Shown: positions 18,406 to 26,838 of the stretch, piece by piece
Layout of the letters: the number at the start of each line of letters is the position of its first letter
Position numbering within the stretch: the first letter of the stretch is position 1
Assembly (NCBI RefSeq): GCF_002165305.2
Contig: NZ_CP032285.1
Span: 1-64,000 of the forward strand
From: Acinetobacter sp. WCHA55
GTDB taxonomy: Bacteria; Pseudomonadota; Gammaproteobacteria; Pseudomonadales; Moraxellaceae
DNA length: 64,000 bases
Reading direction: 5' to 3'
Translations under genes and position numbers: made by a program
Notes under the pieces: generated by a model
Told to the model about the DNA's origin: nothing
Seen by the model: only the letters and a program-made list of their open reading frames with translations
The model's database searches: none

Positions 18406-18701
18406 TGGTTGAAGCGGCCCAGTTTCTTCAACACACCTTCTAAAAAATCAATTTCTAATGCCTGCTCACCGATTTTTGCATGTAGTTTTTTTAGATCGAT
18501 GGGTGGTTCTGTTGGAGCTTTTGATTGATCGAAAGCTTGCGAGGAAGCTGAGATCAATTGATTTTTCCAGTCAATAATTTGGTTTTGATGAACATCAAAC
18601 TCAGCACTCAATTCAGCAAGTGTTTTTTCTGCTTTAATCGCAGCAAGTGCTACCTTAGCTTTAAAATCATTTGAATGATTTCTTCTTGGTCTACGTGCCA
18701 T
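18396..18701 (-). CDS. IS3-family OrfA, DNA-binding subunit
   Basis: 101 residues from the ATG at 18701, chosen because GGAG lies 6 bases upstream; an ATG at 18713 would add four residues. The product has the HTH_Tnp_1 pattern (NDFKAKVALAAIKAEKTLAE, then FDVHQNQIIDWKNQL) followed by a leucine-zipper-like helix (IGEQALEIDFLEGVLKKL). It binds the element ends and supplies the N-terminal half of the OrfAB fusion. Confidence 0.9.
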   Translation of the reverse strand: MARRPRRNHSNDFKAKVALAAIKAEKTLAELSAEFDVHQNQIIDWKNQLISASSQAFDQSKAPTEPPIDLKKLHAKIGEQALEIDFLEGVLKKLGRFNHKS

Positions 18702-18723
18702 AAAATACTCCATATATTGATGT

Positions 18724-19455
18724 GGCTCTAGACTAGCAGATTTACACTTAATTTTACCTAATGAGGTTCCACAGCTCAGTTGCTAACTCATTAGGTTCCC
18801 TCATCCAACGCCATTCAGTTTCTTTAAGATGATAATCAAAGTACTCTTTTGATATGCCGTTAAACTTTGCTAGCCTTCTTTTACAAAAGCTCCAAAATGA
18901 TTCTATTCCATTTATATGACATTCTCCTCTAGCAAACTCATTTGCTCCGTGATTTACCCTAAAATGCTTTGAATAACCCACATCAACAAGACCATTATAG
19001 CCACGCCATCCATCACTATAAATCACACTCTCAAGTGAAACTTTACCAATGATAACCTCTTGTAAAGTCTTCATTTTACAGTCAGGTACGATTTCAGTAT
19101 AGACGCGCCCATTACGTTCGAATATTCCAAATACTGGCTGTTTTAGAGTCCCACGACCACACTTTAACTTTCCATGAAACCCACGTTGCCTTTTCGCTCC
19201 AAAATAGCTTTCATCTACTTCTATTGAACCAACAAACTTAGCTCTTAAATCTGTTTGATGATCATAGATAGTTTCTCTAAAAAGCATGTACCAATAGTTA
19301 ATCGTATTACGATTTAAATTGAGTAATAAGGCTGTTTTGGAAGCAGGAATATCAACACAAAAGCATTGAATAATTTTTTTAATCTTGTAGTGACTTAATT
19401 TACTGTTTTCTATCATGATTCTAGACTAACATAATCATTTTGCTAGTCTAGAGCC
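18724..19455 (-). mobile_element. IS1595-like element nested in the IS3 element
   Basis: Perfect 15-bp terminal inverted repeats, GGCTCTAGACTAGCA (18724-18738) and its complement (19441-19455), bound a 732-bp element with one transposase gene. The direct repeat TTGATGT flanks both ends (18717-18723 and 19456-19462), which marks the insertion point; the family usually makes 8 bp. It lies between the IS3 right end and the start of orfA. Confidence 0.85.
18754..19416 (-). CDS. IS1595-family (IS1016-like) transposase
   Basis: A 220-aa DDE transposase of the ISXO2/IS1016 type. An N-terminal helix-turn-helix (PASKTALLLNLNRNTINYWY) is followed by the catalytic core: GSIEVDESYFGAKRQRG (first Asp), VIYSDGWRGYNGL (second Asp) and INGIESFWSFCKRRL, where family members carry the third acidic or Asn residue. 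The His in FRVNHGANEF is also typical. Length and motifs look complete. Confidence 0.92.
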   Translation of the reverse strand: MIENSKLSHYKIKKIIQCFCVDIPASKTALLLNLNRNTINYWYMLFRETIYDHQTDLRAKFVGSIEVDESYFGAKRQRGFHGKLKCGRGTLKQPVFGIFERNGRVYTEIVPDCKMKTLQEVIIGKVSLESVIYSDGWRGYNGLVDVGYSKHFRVNHGANEFARGECHINGIESFWSFCKRRLAKFNGISKEYFDYHLKETEWRWMREPNELATELWNLIR

Positions 19456-19489
19456 TTGATGTTTATAACATCATTTGAGGAGCAGAATA

Positions 19490-20425
19490 TCACTTATAGG
19501 AGTTGTTCAAATTTACGGATCCATCTCTCTCTCGTACACTTAGAAGATAAGCATCTGGATTCGTTTTTAATTCTTTATCTAACATTATTAGCTTATTCAA
19601 CATATCTTGGTTTGTCGTCTTGGGAATGATCCAACCGCCAAAACTAATATTGTTTAATTTGATGTTAGGTAGTGGATCTTGTCTATTTTGTTCCAGTAAC
19701 CAAAGATAGTTTTCACTACAAACAAATAAGACTTTTAATTCCTGATCAATGCGCCGTAAATCACAATATCTGAATAGGTTTACGTTACCTGGTGCTTCAG
19801 CATTGATAATTGGTTTTTTTCTTGTTTTTTCACCATGTAACTTAAAGTATTTAACACAACTTTCAATGTCACTTTTTAAATTGATTGGTGCAGTTTCTAT
19901 TGGTGCCTCTGATAATTGTTCTTCAGCATATTCAAAATAGATCCAACATACATCTTGGTCTTTTAGCTTTTCAAAAAGCCAATCTGGAACGTCATGCAAT
20001 TTTTGTTTTAGTACAAATGGTTTTCCTACATTCGTAATCTTGACGCTTCTTTTCTTGTACGTGTCCAGCTCCCCTATCTTCTTCACGCCACTTTTATATA
20101 AATAACGGTTTTTGAGAACTACTTTACTCTTTTTTACCTCTTTTTCAGGTTTAGGATCAGTACTGGATTTTTCAGGCTCAACATTCAAACAAAAGTAATC
20201 TATTCCTTTGGTAAACAATTGAAACTTCCCCTCCTTTTCAATTAAGGCAAAATTCCCTCTGATTTCAGCACCTACTATATCTTTAGATATTAGAAATCGA
20301 TCATCAACGGTTTGTTCATTTAAGAGCAGTAAAGCCGATTTAAAATCTACTTTGTGTTCTGGTATTACAACATAACCGTGGTCAAACAACTTTTTGCTCA
20401 CTCGGATAACTGTGTAAATATCCAT
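19490..20425 (-). CDS. Unrecognised protein, 3' end replaced by IS3 sequence
   Basis: 311 residues as it now reads. The last codons (LNNSYK and the TGA) lie in the terminal repeat of the IS3 element, so the original C-terminus has been cut off or replaced; how much is lost is unknown, though the far side of the IS offers a stop within a few codons. The rest has an N-terminal domain (1-90), a Lys/Glu/Ser-rich linker (PEKSSTDPKPEKEVKKSK) and a C-terminal domain with several Trp and Cys. No membrane segment. It is the last gene of the group that runs down from 22648. Family unknown. Confidence 0.7.
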   Translation of the reverse strand: MDIYTVIRVSKKLFDHGYVVIPEHKVDFKSALLLLNEQTVDDRFLISKDIVGAEIRGNFALIEKEGKFQLFTKGIDYFCLNVEPEKSSTDPKPEKEVKKSKVVLKNRYLYKSGVKKIGELDTYKKRSVKITNVGKPFVLKQKLHDVPDWLFEKLKDQDVCWIYFEYAEEQLSEAPIETAPINLKSDIESCVKYFKLHGEKTRKKPIINAEAPGNVNLFRYCDLRRIDQELKVLFVCSENYLWLLEQNRQDPLPNIKLNNISFGGWIIPKTTNQDMLNKLIMLDKELKTNPDAYLLSVRERDGSVNLNNSYK

Positions 20426-20440
20426 AACCAGCTCCTTATA

Positions 20441-21220
20441 TTATTTCCTGTAATTTTGGTTGATGTATTCTTGGATCGCTACAATTCTTTTTTCTGAAGT
20501 AGGATGCGTTGATAAGAAATCAATTTTAGTGCCCTGTTTTTCTTGGGCTACTACTTTATTCCAAAAGCTGACTGCGCCCTGTGGGTTGTAACCAGCACGA
20601 ACCATAATATCAACACCTAGAAGATCCGCTTCACTTTCAAGTTTGCGCGAACCAGGTAAGTTAACCCCATAATCGCCTAGTAAACTTGTGCCAGATACAA
20701 CCATGTCACCAAGACCAGCCGAACTAGCTGCAAGCACACCTAAACCAGTTAAAAGCTTTTTACTTACCTTTTCACGCCCATGATCACGTAAAGCATGTGC
20801 AATTTCGTGGCCGATCAGTGCAGCCAATTCATCATCAGTTGCATTAATTTTTGTGATAGAACCAGTCAACACACCGATCTTGCCTCCAGATAGACAAAAC
20901 GCGTTGATTTCATTATCTCGGATTGTATTAACTTCCCAATTCCAATTTGCTGCGTCAGCTCGATAATGTGGAACTTGTGCGATAAGACGTTTTGCTACTC
21001 TATTTACTTGAGCGTTATTCACAATCAATCCACGCTGTTTAGCAGTCGTGATGATGTTGTTGTAAGACTGAGTACTTTGCTGAAGATATTCTTTTTCAGA
21101 ATACAACATGATTTGTTTGCGTTTAGAACCCATTCCATCAATAGTACTAGATACGCAACCAGTTAAAAGAGATCCGGCAACAGCCAAAACACACAAAGAT
21201 TTCATCTTAAAATCAAACAT
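20441..21220 (-). CDS. M48-family metallopeptidase, lipoprotein
   Basis: 259 residues from the ATG at 21220, with AAAGGA upstream; an in-frame ATG 27 bases earlier is less well placed. The lipobox LLTGC puts the acylated Cys at residue 22. The peptidase core shows HEIAH (H138, E139, H142) and ESEAD with the third zinc ligand E197, the order of M48/BepA-LoiP-like periplasmic proteases. NAFCLSGGKIGVLTGS is the conserved strand ahead of the active site. Expected role: quality control or processing of envelope proteins. On a plasmid it may process surface or transfer proteins. Its start overlaps the upstream membrane gene by 8 bases. Confidence 0.9.
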   Translation of the reverse strand: MFDFKMKSLCVLAVAGSLLTGCVSSTIDGMGSKRKQIMLYSEKEYLQQSTQSYNNIITTAKQRGLIVNNAQVNRVAKRLIAQVPHYRADAANWNWEVNTIRDNEINAFCLSGGKIGVLTGSITKINATDDELAALIGHEIAHALRDHGREKVSKKLLTGLGVLAASSAGLGDMVVSGTSLLGDYGVNLPGSRKLESEADLLGVDIMVRAGYNPQGAVSFWNKVVAQEKQGTKIDFLSTHPTSEKRIVAIQEYINQNYRK

Positions 21221-21701
21221 TTTGTTTTCCTTTATGTTTAAAAACATTTAACAAGTTAAAACTGCGCTTATTAAGCTTGTTTTTATCTTCCAAATCAGTA
21301 ATACATTTAAACTCTTTTAAGATGTTTTTGTAATGCTCTTTTTGTTCATTTTCTGACTTATTAAAACCTTTCAAAGCTAACTGTTCAATAGTTTTAGGGC
21401 TGAATAATTTCAGAAGAACTATATTTAATATTAAAGTACCAGCCAGTAAGCCCAACGCATAAAGCTGAACAACTGAAGTACTGTATTTAGGTTCCATCGG
21501 ACCAAGTGAACCAAAGCATATAAAGCTAAATACAGATAAAGTAACTGCAGCTATAAAACTAGATACCGTAACTCTAATCTTGAACTTATATCGTGCAATT
21601 AAAGCGACAATTAAAAAACCAAAAAGTATGGTACCAATTGCCGTAGCCATTATGACTAAAAAGAGCCCAGGGTTTGTGTTTGATGGATCTAACATTTCCA
21701 T
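21213..21701 (-). CDS. Three-helix membrane protein
   Basis: 162 residues with three membrane helices (about 13-38, 45-68 and 78-102) and a 55-residue basic cytoplasmic tail rich in Lys and Asn. AAGGA lies 6 bases before the ATG. It overlaps the M48 peptidase start by 8 bases, so it may be its membrane partner. I do not recognise the family. Confidence 0.75.
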   Translation of the reverse strand: MEMLDPSNTNPGLFLVIMATAIGTILFGFLIVALIARYKFKIRVTVSSFIAAVTLSVFSFICFGSLGPMEPKYSTSVVQLYALGLLAGTLILNIVLLKLFSPKTIEQLALKGFNKSENEQKEHYKNILKEFKCITDLEDKNKLNKRSFNLLNVFKHKGKQNV

Positions 21702-21710
21702 AGAATATCC

Positions 21711-22229
21711 TTAAATAAAACCCTTGCTTTCTAATAGGGTGAAACGATCTTTAAACAGTACAAAGAATGTTTTTTTAACGCTTTCGTACTGGTGTTTGAT
21801 AATGTCTAAAGCACTATCATATGCACCTAGTTTCACGTAATTAACAAAATTGGCATGATCAAAACCTTTAAGTTTGTGACGTTTAATAAAGCCCTTAAAG
21901 TCTTGCTCTTTTTCTTTAAATTGATTCTCAAATTCAAAGAAAAGTTTGCCTAATTTCATGCTGTATAGTTTTAAATTGACAATAAATTCGACTAAAGGTG
22001 TTTCATTTCCTCTAATCGTAACCAGCATGTCTTTATCTTTTGTGATTTCGAGCGATGGTAAAAAATTAGAAAAATTAACCAGTAGATCACTTAATAAAAC
22101 TTGTTTATTAAAGTATGTGACCAAAACAGGTGCGCTATCTGGCACATACGCTTTGATACGTTCAAATTTACTTAAAGCTTCTGGAGAAGCATGACCACTA
22201 AGGGCTAATTTCACTAACATATAATTCAC
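21711..22229 (-). CDS. Unrecognised 172-aa protein
   Basis: A soluble, helix-rich protein; no signal or membrane segment. The start may be the GTG at 22229, which overlaps the upstream stop as GTGA, or the ATG at 22220. Long helices with Phe and Lys (FEFENQFKEKEQDFKGFIK) suggest protein binding. It is the second gene of the run beginning with the HTH-like gene at 22648. Function unknown. Confidence 0.7.
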   Translation of the reverse strand: MNYMLVKLALSGHASPEALSKFERIKAYVPDSAPVLVTYFNKQVLLSDLLVNFSNFLPSLEITKDKDMLVTIRGNETPLVEFIVNLKLYSMKLGKLFFEFENQFKEKEQDFKGFIKRHKLKGFDHANFVNYVKLGAYDSALDIIKHQYESVKKTFFVLFKDRFTLLESKGFI

Positions 22230-22648
22230 TCGACATCTAATTCATTTTTTAAAACCAATTTGTATTTTGGATGAACCCCAAGTCTAAGTTGAAGTAATGT
22301 CCACGCTTGCTTTGTTATTAACTTTTCGCCACTTTCAAACTTTGACCACTGTATATTGTTGTACAATCCTGTGTGACTAGACATTTTGGTTTTACTTAAA
22401 CCACTCCAGACTCTTAGTTGTTTTCCTAAGACTGGTATTGGAACCAGCATTAAACCATTGTCCTCTTGTTCCTTTAAAATCTTTAAAGCTGCCTTTTTAC
22501 CTACTAATTGACCGCCATCTTCACAAATATAAGTAATACGAGCTGTATATTGTTCAGAGTTTAAGCACTCTTCTAACAATGCTAGAACTTCATCCTGAGG
22601 ATTCGTTAAACCCCCTCCAACCGTATCGCCTGTATCAGTTTTAATCAC
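22226..22648 (-). CDS. Possible HTH regulator
   Basis: 140 residues with a GTG start, AAAGG 8 bases upstream. The C-terminal half has the look of an XRE/Cro-type helix-turn-helix: KQLRVWSGLSKTKMSSHTGL, then NIQWSKFESGEKLITKQAW, then LLQLRLGVHP. This 'W..fEsG....aW.ll.l.LG' spacing is common in phage and plasmid repressors. The N-terminal 60 residues are acidic and may be a dimer or effector domain. It is the first gene of a leftward operon and is encoded beside one copy of the TAGTATATAC element, so autoregulation, or control of a wider regulon, is plausible but inferred. Confidence 0.55.
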   Translation of the reverse strand: MIKTDTGDTVGGGLTNPQDEVLALLEECLNSEQYTARITYICEDGGQLVGKKAALKILKEQEDNGLMLVPIPVLGKQLRVWSGLSKTKMSSHTGLYNNIQWSKFESGEKLITKQAWTLLQLRLGVHPKYKLVLKNELDVE

Positions 22649-22678
22649 GAGTTATACCTTTTAAGATAGATATTCTTA

Positions 22679-22688
22679 TAGTATATAC
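22679..22688 (+). promoter_or_regulatory. TAGTATATAC element, copy 1
   Basis: Lies between the divergent genes at 22648 (leftward) and 22813 (rightward), 31 bases from the HTH-like gene start. Identical 10-mers are found upstream of several other units in the window. Confidence 0.5.
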
Positions 22689-22734
22689 GAAAAACATTTA
22701 AAAGATTTTTTTAAAAAAACAAAATGTTCATTTT

Positions 22735-22762
22735 TTGTATTTTAGCTAAAACCACTTATAAT
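22735..22762 (+). promoter_or_regulatory. Sigma-70-like promoter of the 22813 gene
   Basis: TTGTAT (22735-22740) and a perfect TATAAT (22757-22762) are separated by 16 bases, about 50 bases before the start codon. Confidence 0.65.
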
Positions 22763-22812
22763 ATGATTATTGGTATTAACCAAAGTTTAAAACATATTGA
22801 AAGGTGTTTAAA

Positions 22813-23466
22813 ATGACTAACTCTAAAACTAACGCTAAAACCAAAGAGAACCGCTTAAACCAAAATGGCAGTTTAAGCAAAACCGACCAACGCAAGCTTA
22901 AACCTATTTCTTTTTGCTTATTAGATACAGAACAAGTGACAATGCTGGAGAAAATTGAAAAGTTTCAATATGGCAATTTCTTTAAAAACATTATAGCTTC
23001 TATGACTGATGAAGAAGTTGAACAGATCGCGAATAGCAACAAGAAAAGCGATCCAATCATTCCTCAAAAATTACTAGATCTAAACATCACAAAAGGTTTC
23101 TTATCTTGTCGTTCAATTGCAAAGGTGCTTTTTAAACACAATAAAGTTGAATCTATGCTGCATGAGCTACGTAACTTTATCTCTGACGAATTCATTTTAA
23201 AGTTAGCTGAAGACCGCAACTTAACACTATCTATAAGCGACTCAGAAGTCGATTCTAATACCTCTTCAGGTATGTTTGATGATCGCTATGCGATGGCTGA
23301 TACTGGCTATAAGAGCCGTACAACACCTGTTTTCAATCAGCAAAATATTGAATCTATAAAATCCATTGTTCGTGAACATGAGAAGCTTCCAAAACATGTC
23401 GAATTAGACAATGATTTCATTGAACAGTTTATGAATGACAATCCTGAAGTATTCGCAAAATTATAA
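22813..23466 (+). CDS. Unrecognised 217-aa protein
   Basis: Start taken as the ATG at 22813, with AAAGG about 9 bases upstream; the GTG at 22804 is less likely. The N-terminal 35 residues are very basic and Asn/Lys-rich (possibly DNA- or RNA-binding and disordered). A helical middle follows, with an acidic C-terminus (DFIEQFMNDNPEVFAKL). It has its own promoter and terminator, so it is a single-gene unit facing the HTH-like gene across a shared control region. Such a position is common for plasmid regulators or partition accessories. No family recognised. Confidence 0.75.
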   Translation: MTNSKTNAKTKENRLNQNGSLSKTDQRKLKPISFCLLDTEQVTMLEKIEKFQYGNFFKNIIASMTDEEVEQIANSNKKSDPIIPQKLLDLNITKGFLSCRSIAKVLFKHNKVESMLHELRNFISDEFILKLAEDRNLTLSISDSEVDSNTSSGMFDDRYAMADTGYKSRTTPVFNQQNIESIKSIVREHEKLPKHVELDNDFIEQFMNDNPEVFAKL

Positions 23467-23476
23467 AAACACAAAC

Positions 23477-23510
23477 AAAAAAAACCATCTAATTTTTAGA
23501 TGGTTTTTTT
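23477..23510 (+). terminator. Rho-independent terminator
   Basis: A long perfect stem, AAAACCATCTAA with TTAGATGGTTTT, with a 3-base loop and a T run. The A run on the other side lets it also serve the leftward genes. Confidence 0.85.
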
Positions 23511-23531
23511 ATGTCTTAATTATTTCTAGAA

Positions 23532-24044
23532 TCAGCTATAAAGCTTCGCTGGCTCGTCTGCAACTGGTATCACTGGCTGTACTTCTTGCATAAGAATTTT
23601 AGTCACTTCATCCAGTGGTGCAATGTTGGAAGGTAAAAAATCTATTGCTTCAGGAAATTGTGATTTAAGGTAAGCATCTATGGCTTTGTGAATAGCTCGG
23701 TACCATTCTCGCGATTCGCTCTCTAAATTAAACATGCTTGAAATTGAAGCTTCTAGATCCGCAATATATTTACTTGGTAGTAAAGCTTTACGCTCCATAT
23801 AAGCTTGATGTGCCATAGCAAGCCAGATAAAGCGATTTAATTCCTTACTACTTCCCTCTACGCTATTATCTTTAAAGTTCAACGTTCTAAATTTGCAAAT
23901 GTGAAAATGTTGCTCACTAAAATATTTAAAGAAATCTTCATACTCAATTACAGAAATGGATTTTTGTAGCACCAATGGTATATCTAATGCGAGATCCACT
24001 TCGACTTTACGTGTACCAATGCCATTTTTAATAACAAATTTCAT
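23532..24044 (-). CDS. Unrecognised 170-aa protein
   Basis: The start at 24044 is chosen because GAGGTGA lies 5-6 bases upstream and the upstream gene stops 7 bases before it; a longer frame from 24116 would overlap that gene. A short beta-rich N-terminus (KFVIKNGIGTRKVEVDL) is followed by helices (NRFIWLAMAHQAYMERKALL; REWYRAIHKAIDAYLKSQF). It looks cytoplasmic. The pairing with the 376-aa gene above suggests a joint function. Family unknown. Confidence 0.7.
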   Translation of the reverse strand: MKFVIKNGIGTRKVEVDLALDIPLVLQKSISVIEYEDFFKYFSEQHFHICKFRTLNFKDNSVEGSSKELNRFIWLAMAHQAYMERKALLPSKYIADLEASISSMFNLESESREWYRAIHKAIDAYLKSQFPEAIDFLPSNIAPLDEVTKILMQEVQPVIPVADEPAKLYS

Positions 24045-24051
24045 ATTCACC

Positions 24052-25182
24052 TCAAAATAAATTAAATTGTTTAAAGGTGTCTTTATCATTAAAAGTAACC
24101 AGGTGATGCGATTCAATTAACGATTTAAGGTCCTTAGCCTGAGCAACTGGCTGTATTTCAATGCTGGCGATTTGTGCAGCTTCATGAATTAACCCTATGA
24201 TTTGAGCACGGCTTTCTAAATATGCAGATAGATCGCGAGTTTCTTTGAATGAAGAAATGACAAAGTTAATATTCTTTTCTAAATTCTCACTCAAACTGCT
24301 TAGTGTTTGGTTAATTGGTGCATACTTTTCTATATGCTCTAAGACTGTTGCATGATCTAGAAAAAAACTAACTTCCAGCAATAATGAATTGTAAAAATCA
24401 ATAAAGTTCGTTTCTTTTTCAAAGATGAAAATTTCTTGGCCATCTTCGTCATTAGGTATCTCAATTGAACCTTTTGAGATCTCAAAACTTTCATCCCCCA
24501 ACAATGTATGCAGAATTCGGCCTAAGTGTTCTGCATGTGGTTTGCTGTTAGTAAAGTTGATTTTCAAGTTTTCATTTGAATCAGCAATACGGACTAAAAT
24601 ATAGTTTGTTGTGTGAAATAATTCATCTGCATTGTCAGTAAAATTTAACATTGAAATCTGATTATCTGTTCCAGCATCAGAATCAAGTTGCTTATCCAAA
24701 AATTCATGGTTATCAATAAAAAGCTTAGCTACACCGTTTGTAATAATGCTTTCGTATTCACCAAAGTTTTGTGCAAGGTATTCGCTCATTAAATTTGGCA
24801 GAACTTCTAATAAACTTTTTTTAAGATCCGATAATTCAATAGCAGAATTGAATAACGAATCTGGCACAAGGTTCTCTACCTCTTCATCAAGTGCTTCATC
24901 GTTTGGTGACAACCCTTTTTGCTGTGCAATTGCATTACGGAAGGAAGCCATAATTGAGATTGTCAAAATTGAAAGTGTTACCGTTTTAACCCATTCACTT
25001 TTCACATCGTTAGGCACGTAAAAAGCGCAATTACTAACCCACTGGTGGTTATGATTAAGAATCCGCTTTAAAGGGGTTTTAGTGGCTGGGAAAATTTCAA
25101 AGACAGTATTTAAGATTGGGTTTTTACCCAATTTGATGCTTTTATTATTACCGTAAAAATAGATGCTGCGAATATCAGACAT
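24052..25182 (-). CDS. Unrecognised 376-aa protein
   Basis: A mostly helical, acidic protein. One hydrophobic stretch (VKTVTLSILTISIMASFRNAI, about residues 64-84) could be a membrane or buried helix. It has an acidic loop DEALDEEVEN and no Cys-rich or Walker motifs. The ATG lies about 180 bases from the next gene upstream, so it heads its own small operon with the 170-aa gene. No family recognised. Confidence 0.7.
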   Translation of the reverse strand: MSDIRSIYFYGNNKSIKLGKNPILNTVFEIFPATKTPLKRILNHNHQWVSNCAFYVPNDVKSEWVKTVTLSILTISIMASFRNAIAQQKGLSPNDEALDEEVENLVPDSLFNSAIELSDLKKSLLEVLPNLMSEYLAQNFGEYESIITNGVAKLFIDNHEFLDKQLDSDAGTDNQISMLNFTDNADELFHTTNYILVRIADSNENLKINFTNSKPHAEHLGRILHTLLGDESFEISKGSIEIPNDEDGQEIFIFEKETNFIDFYNSLLLEVSFFLDHATVLEHIEKYAPINQTLSSLSENLEKNINFVISSFKETRDLSAYLESRAQIIGLIHEAAQIASIEIQPVAQAKDLKSLIESHHLVTFNDKDTFKQFNLF

Positions 25183-25364
25183 AATATACTTTCTTAAACT
25201 TAACGTTGGTTACATATTATCACTGATTTAGTTTTAAAAAATATTTTTTAAAACTATTAATTTTATTTTTTTGTGTTTTAATTCTGCCCTTGTTCACTGC
25301 TTTTAAAACCCAAAAAAACAGGTAACTTTTGCTTAGGCTACGGTGGGAACTTGGTATTACAGTG

Positions 25365-25736
25365 TTATTTGGTAGCTAAAAAATTAAACATTGATAAACT
25401 ATTGATAGTAAAAGAGATAAGGAATAGATAGATTTCTTTGCGTGTAGGGATATACTTTTCATCAAACATTTTGTTTATCGCATACAGAAGTGAAGAAAAA
25501 CATAAAATGAATATGATGATTTGCAATATATATGATGGAGTATTGAGGGTTTCTGGTAGATATTTAATCTTGTATATCGTTGTATTTAAAAACATTTCAA
25601 ACACAAAGAATACAACTACAAAGATGTAGCAAATATTGAAAATGGCAACTAAGTTGTATGCCGATTTGAGTACCAGGCCTGTCATCGATTGTTCACTTGA
25701 ATCAATCTCACCCGTTTTTGGAATTTTAAAAAGCAC
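25365..25736 (-). CDS. Small three-helix membrane protein
   Basis: 123 residues from a GTG start. Three membrane helices are visible (about 25-50, LVAIFNICYIFVVVFFVFEMF; about 69-88, YILQIIIFILCFSSLLYAI; about 101-118, IYLFLISFTINSLSMF). There is no catalytic motif. It stands alone between two intergenic gaps. Function unknown. Confidence 0.6.
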   Translation of the reverse strand: MLFKIPKTGEIDSSEQSMTGLVLKSAYNLVAIFNICYIFVVVFFVFEMFLNTTIYKIKYLPETLNTPSYILQIIIFILCFSSLLYAINKMFDEKYIPTRKEIYLFLISFTINSLSMFNFLATK

Positions 25737-25811
25737 AACGCATTCCAGTTTTAAGAGTGTATCTATTATACTTTTAGAATACCTTTTATCAACTATAAAA
25801 CTTTGTTATTA

Positions 25812-25845
25812 AAATAAAAAAATGGCCTTTTAAGACCATTTTAAA
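25812..25845 (-). terminator. Rho-independent terminator
   Basis: Read leftward, an ATGG-CTT/AAG-CCAT stem is followed by a run of T. It lies past the stop of the gene at 25868. Confidence 0.7.
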
Positions 25846-25867
25846 ACACCCTACCCTCCTTTTAAGA

Positions 25868-26737
25868 CTAGCCGTTGTGCTTATCTTTAGAATCACGGTA
25901 AGTAGAGATATGGTAGAAGAAAAAGCACGATAAAAGTGAGAAAAGCACCACCCCGAACGTGTTCCAAAATCTGCTATTTGATAGTTCAGAAATACGTTTA
26001 TTGATTTCTGAGATAACACATGGATTCGCTTTTGCAACTTCAACATTTACATTGCAGACTTCAGCATATTGGAATAGGAATGTTTTATGGCCAATATCAT
26101 ACATTTCTTGGATCTGGTTAATATTGGTCGTATTCAGAAGAACCATAACAAGAGAGATCAGTGCTACAAATATAGAGATAACAAGAAAGCACTTCACAAT
26201 GATTTCACGAGCCACATCATCAACACCACTTAAATATCTTTCGAGCAATATATTTAGCTTAGTTCGACCATCAAGGATAATGTTATAGTCATGTTTTACT
26301 TCATTATTTCCTGTATGGTTTTGATTTGTTGGTTCAACAGGAATGTCAGATAATTCGGCTGGTAAAGTGACTGCAATTACATCTTTTTGTTCTTCAGGTG
26401 CTAAACTTTTATTGCTGCTGTTTGATACAAAATCTTTTAATAAGGGTACTGGCTCACTTTTAAGGTGTTCTGTTTTTACAACCTCGTGAGCCGACTCATT
26501 TGCATCGAATAAGATCTTGTCTGTTCTTTCTGGATGCTTGAGATGTATATATTGATAAATAAAATAATTGATCTTTTGCTGTAAGACCGGGCTTTTATCA
26601 ACTTCACTTTCCACATCTGCACCAAAAGTCTCAGTTATAGATGATTTTAATTCTTGTACTTCGGATTGATTCAGCAATTGATATAGTTCATATATTGTTT
26701 TAGAACTGATCATGATAAAACCCACATTAATATTCAT
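25868..26737 (-). CDS. Membrane protein with large soluble N-terminus
   Basis: 289 residues; a start at the ATG at 26713 (residue 9) is also possible. The first 180 residues are soluble and charged, with a Pro/Glu/Asn-rich linker. Two membrane helices follow (about 190-213, CFLVISIFVALISLVMVLL, and about 258-282, WNTFGVVLFSLLSCFFFYHI). Between them, facing the periplasm, are two Cys (NVNVEVAKANPCVI) that could form a disulphide. A hairpin-anchored cytoplasmic protein is the likely topology. A terminator lies on each side, so it is a single-gene unit. Family unknown. Confidence 0.7.
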   Translation of the reverse strand: MNINVGFIMISSKTIYELYQLLNQSEVQELKSSITETFGADVESEVDKSPVLQQKINYFIYQYIHLKHPERTDKILFDANESAHEVVKTEHLKSEPVPLLKDFVSNSSNKSLAPEEQKDVIAVTLPAELSDIPVEPTNQNHTGNNEVKHDYNIILDGRTKLNILLERYLSGVDDVAREIIVKCFLVISIFVALISLVMVLLNTTNINQIQEMYDIGHKTFLFQYAEVCNVNVEVAKANPCVISEINKRISELSNSRFWNTFGVVLFSLLSCFFFYHISTYRDSKDKHNG

Positions 26738-26794
26738 TAAACTGTTAGTAGTATATAGAATGTGGTTTTAAAATAAATAGGTATGTTTTAAGAA

Positions 26795-26830
26795 TAAAAA
26801 AAACCGCCTTTTAAGGACGGTTTTAAAAGG
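26795..26830 (-). terminator. Rho-independent terminator
   Basis: Read leftward, AAAACCGTCCTT pairs with AAGGCGGTTTT (one mismatch) and is followed by a T run. It ends the operon of the two genes at 26839 and 27434. Confidence 0.8.
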
Positions 26831-26838
26831 GGGTTTAA

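Larger units (their letters stand above)
17527..19509 (-). mobile_element. IS3-family element carrying a nested IS1595-like element
   Basis: The outer ends share TGAACAACT and TATAAGTGATATTC, as inverted repeats (17527-17562 and 19485-19509); the left arm has about 10 extra bases between the two blocks. Without the nested element the IS would be about 1.24 kb, normal for IS3. The orfA and orfB frames are present. I see no target duplication. The right end cuts into the 3' end of the gene at 19490. Confidence 0.75.

Noticed and set aside
25789-26046. 85-codon leftward frame overlapping the 25868 gene
   Set aside because: It overlaps the C-terminal membrane helices of that gene in another frame and crosses its terminator.
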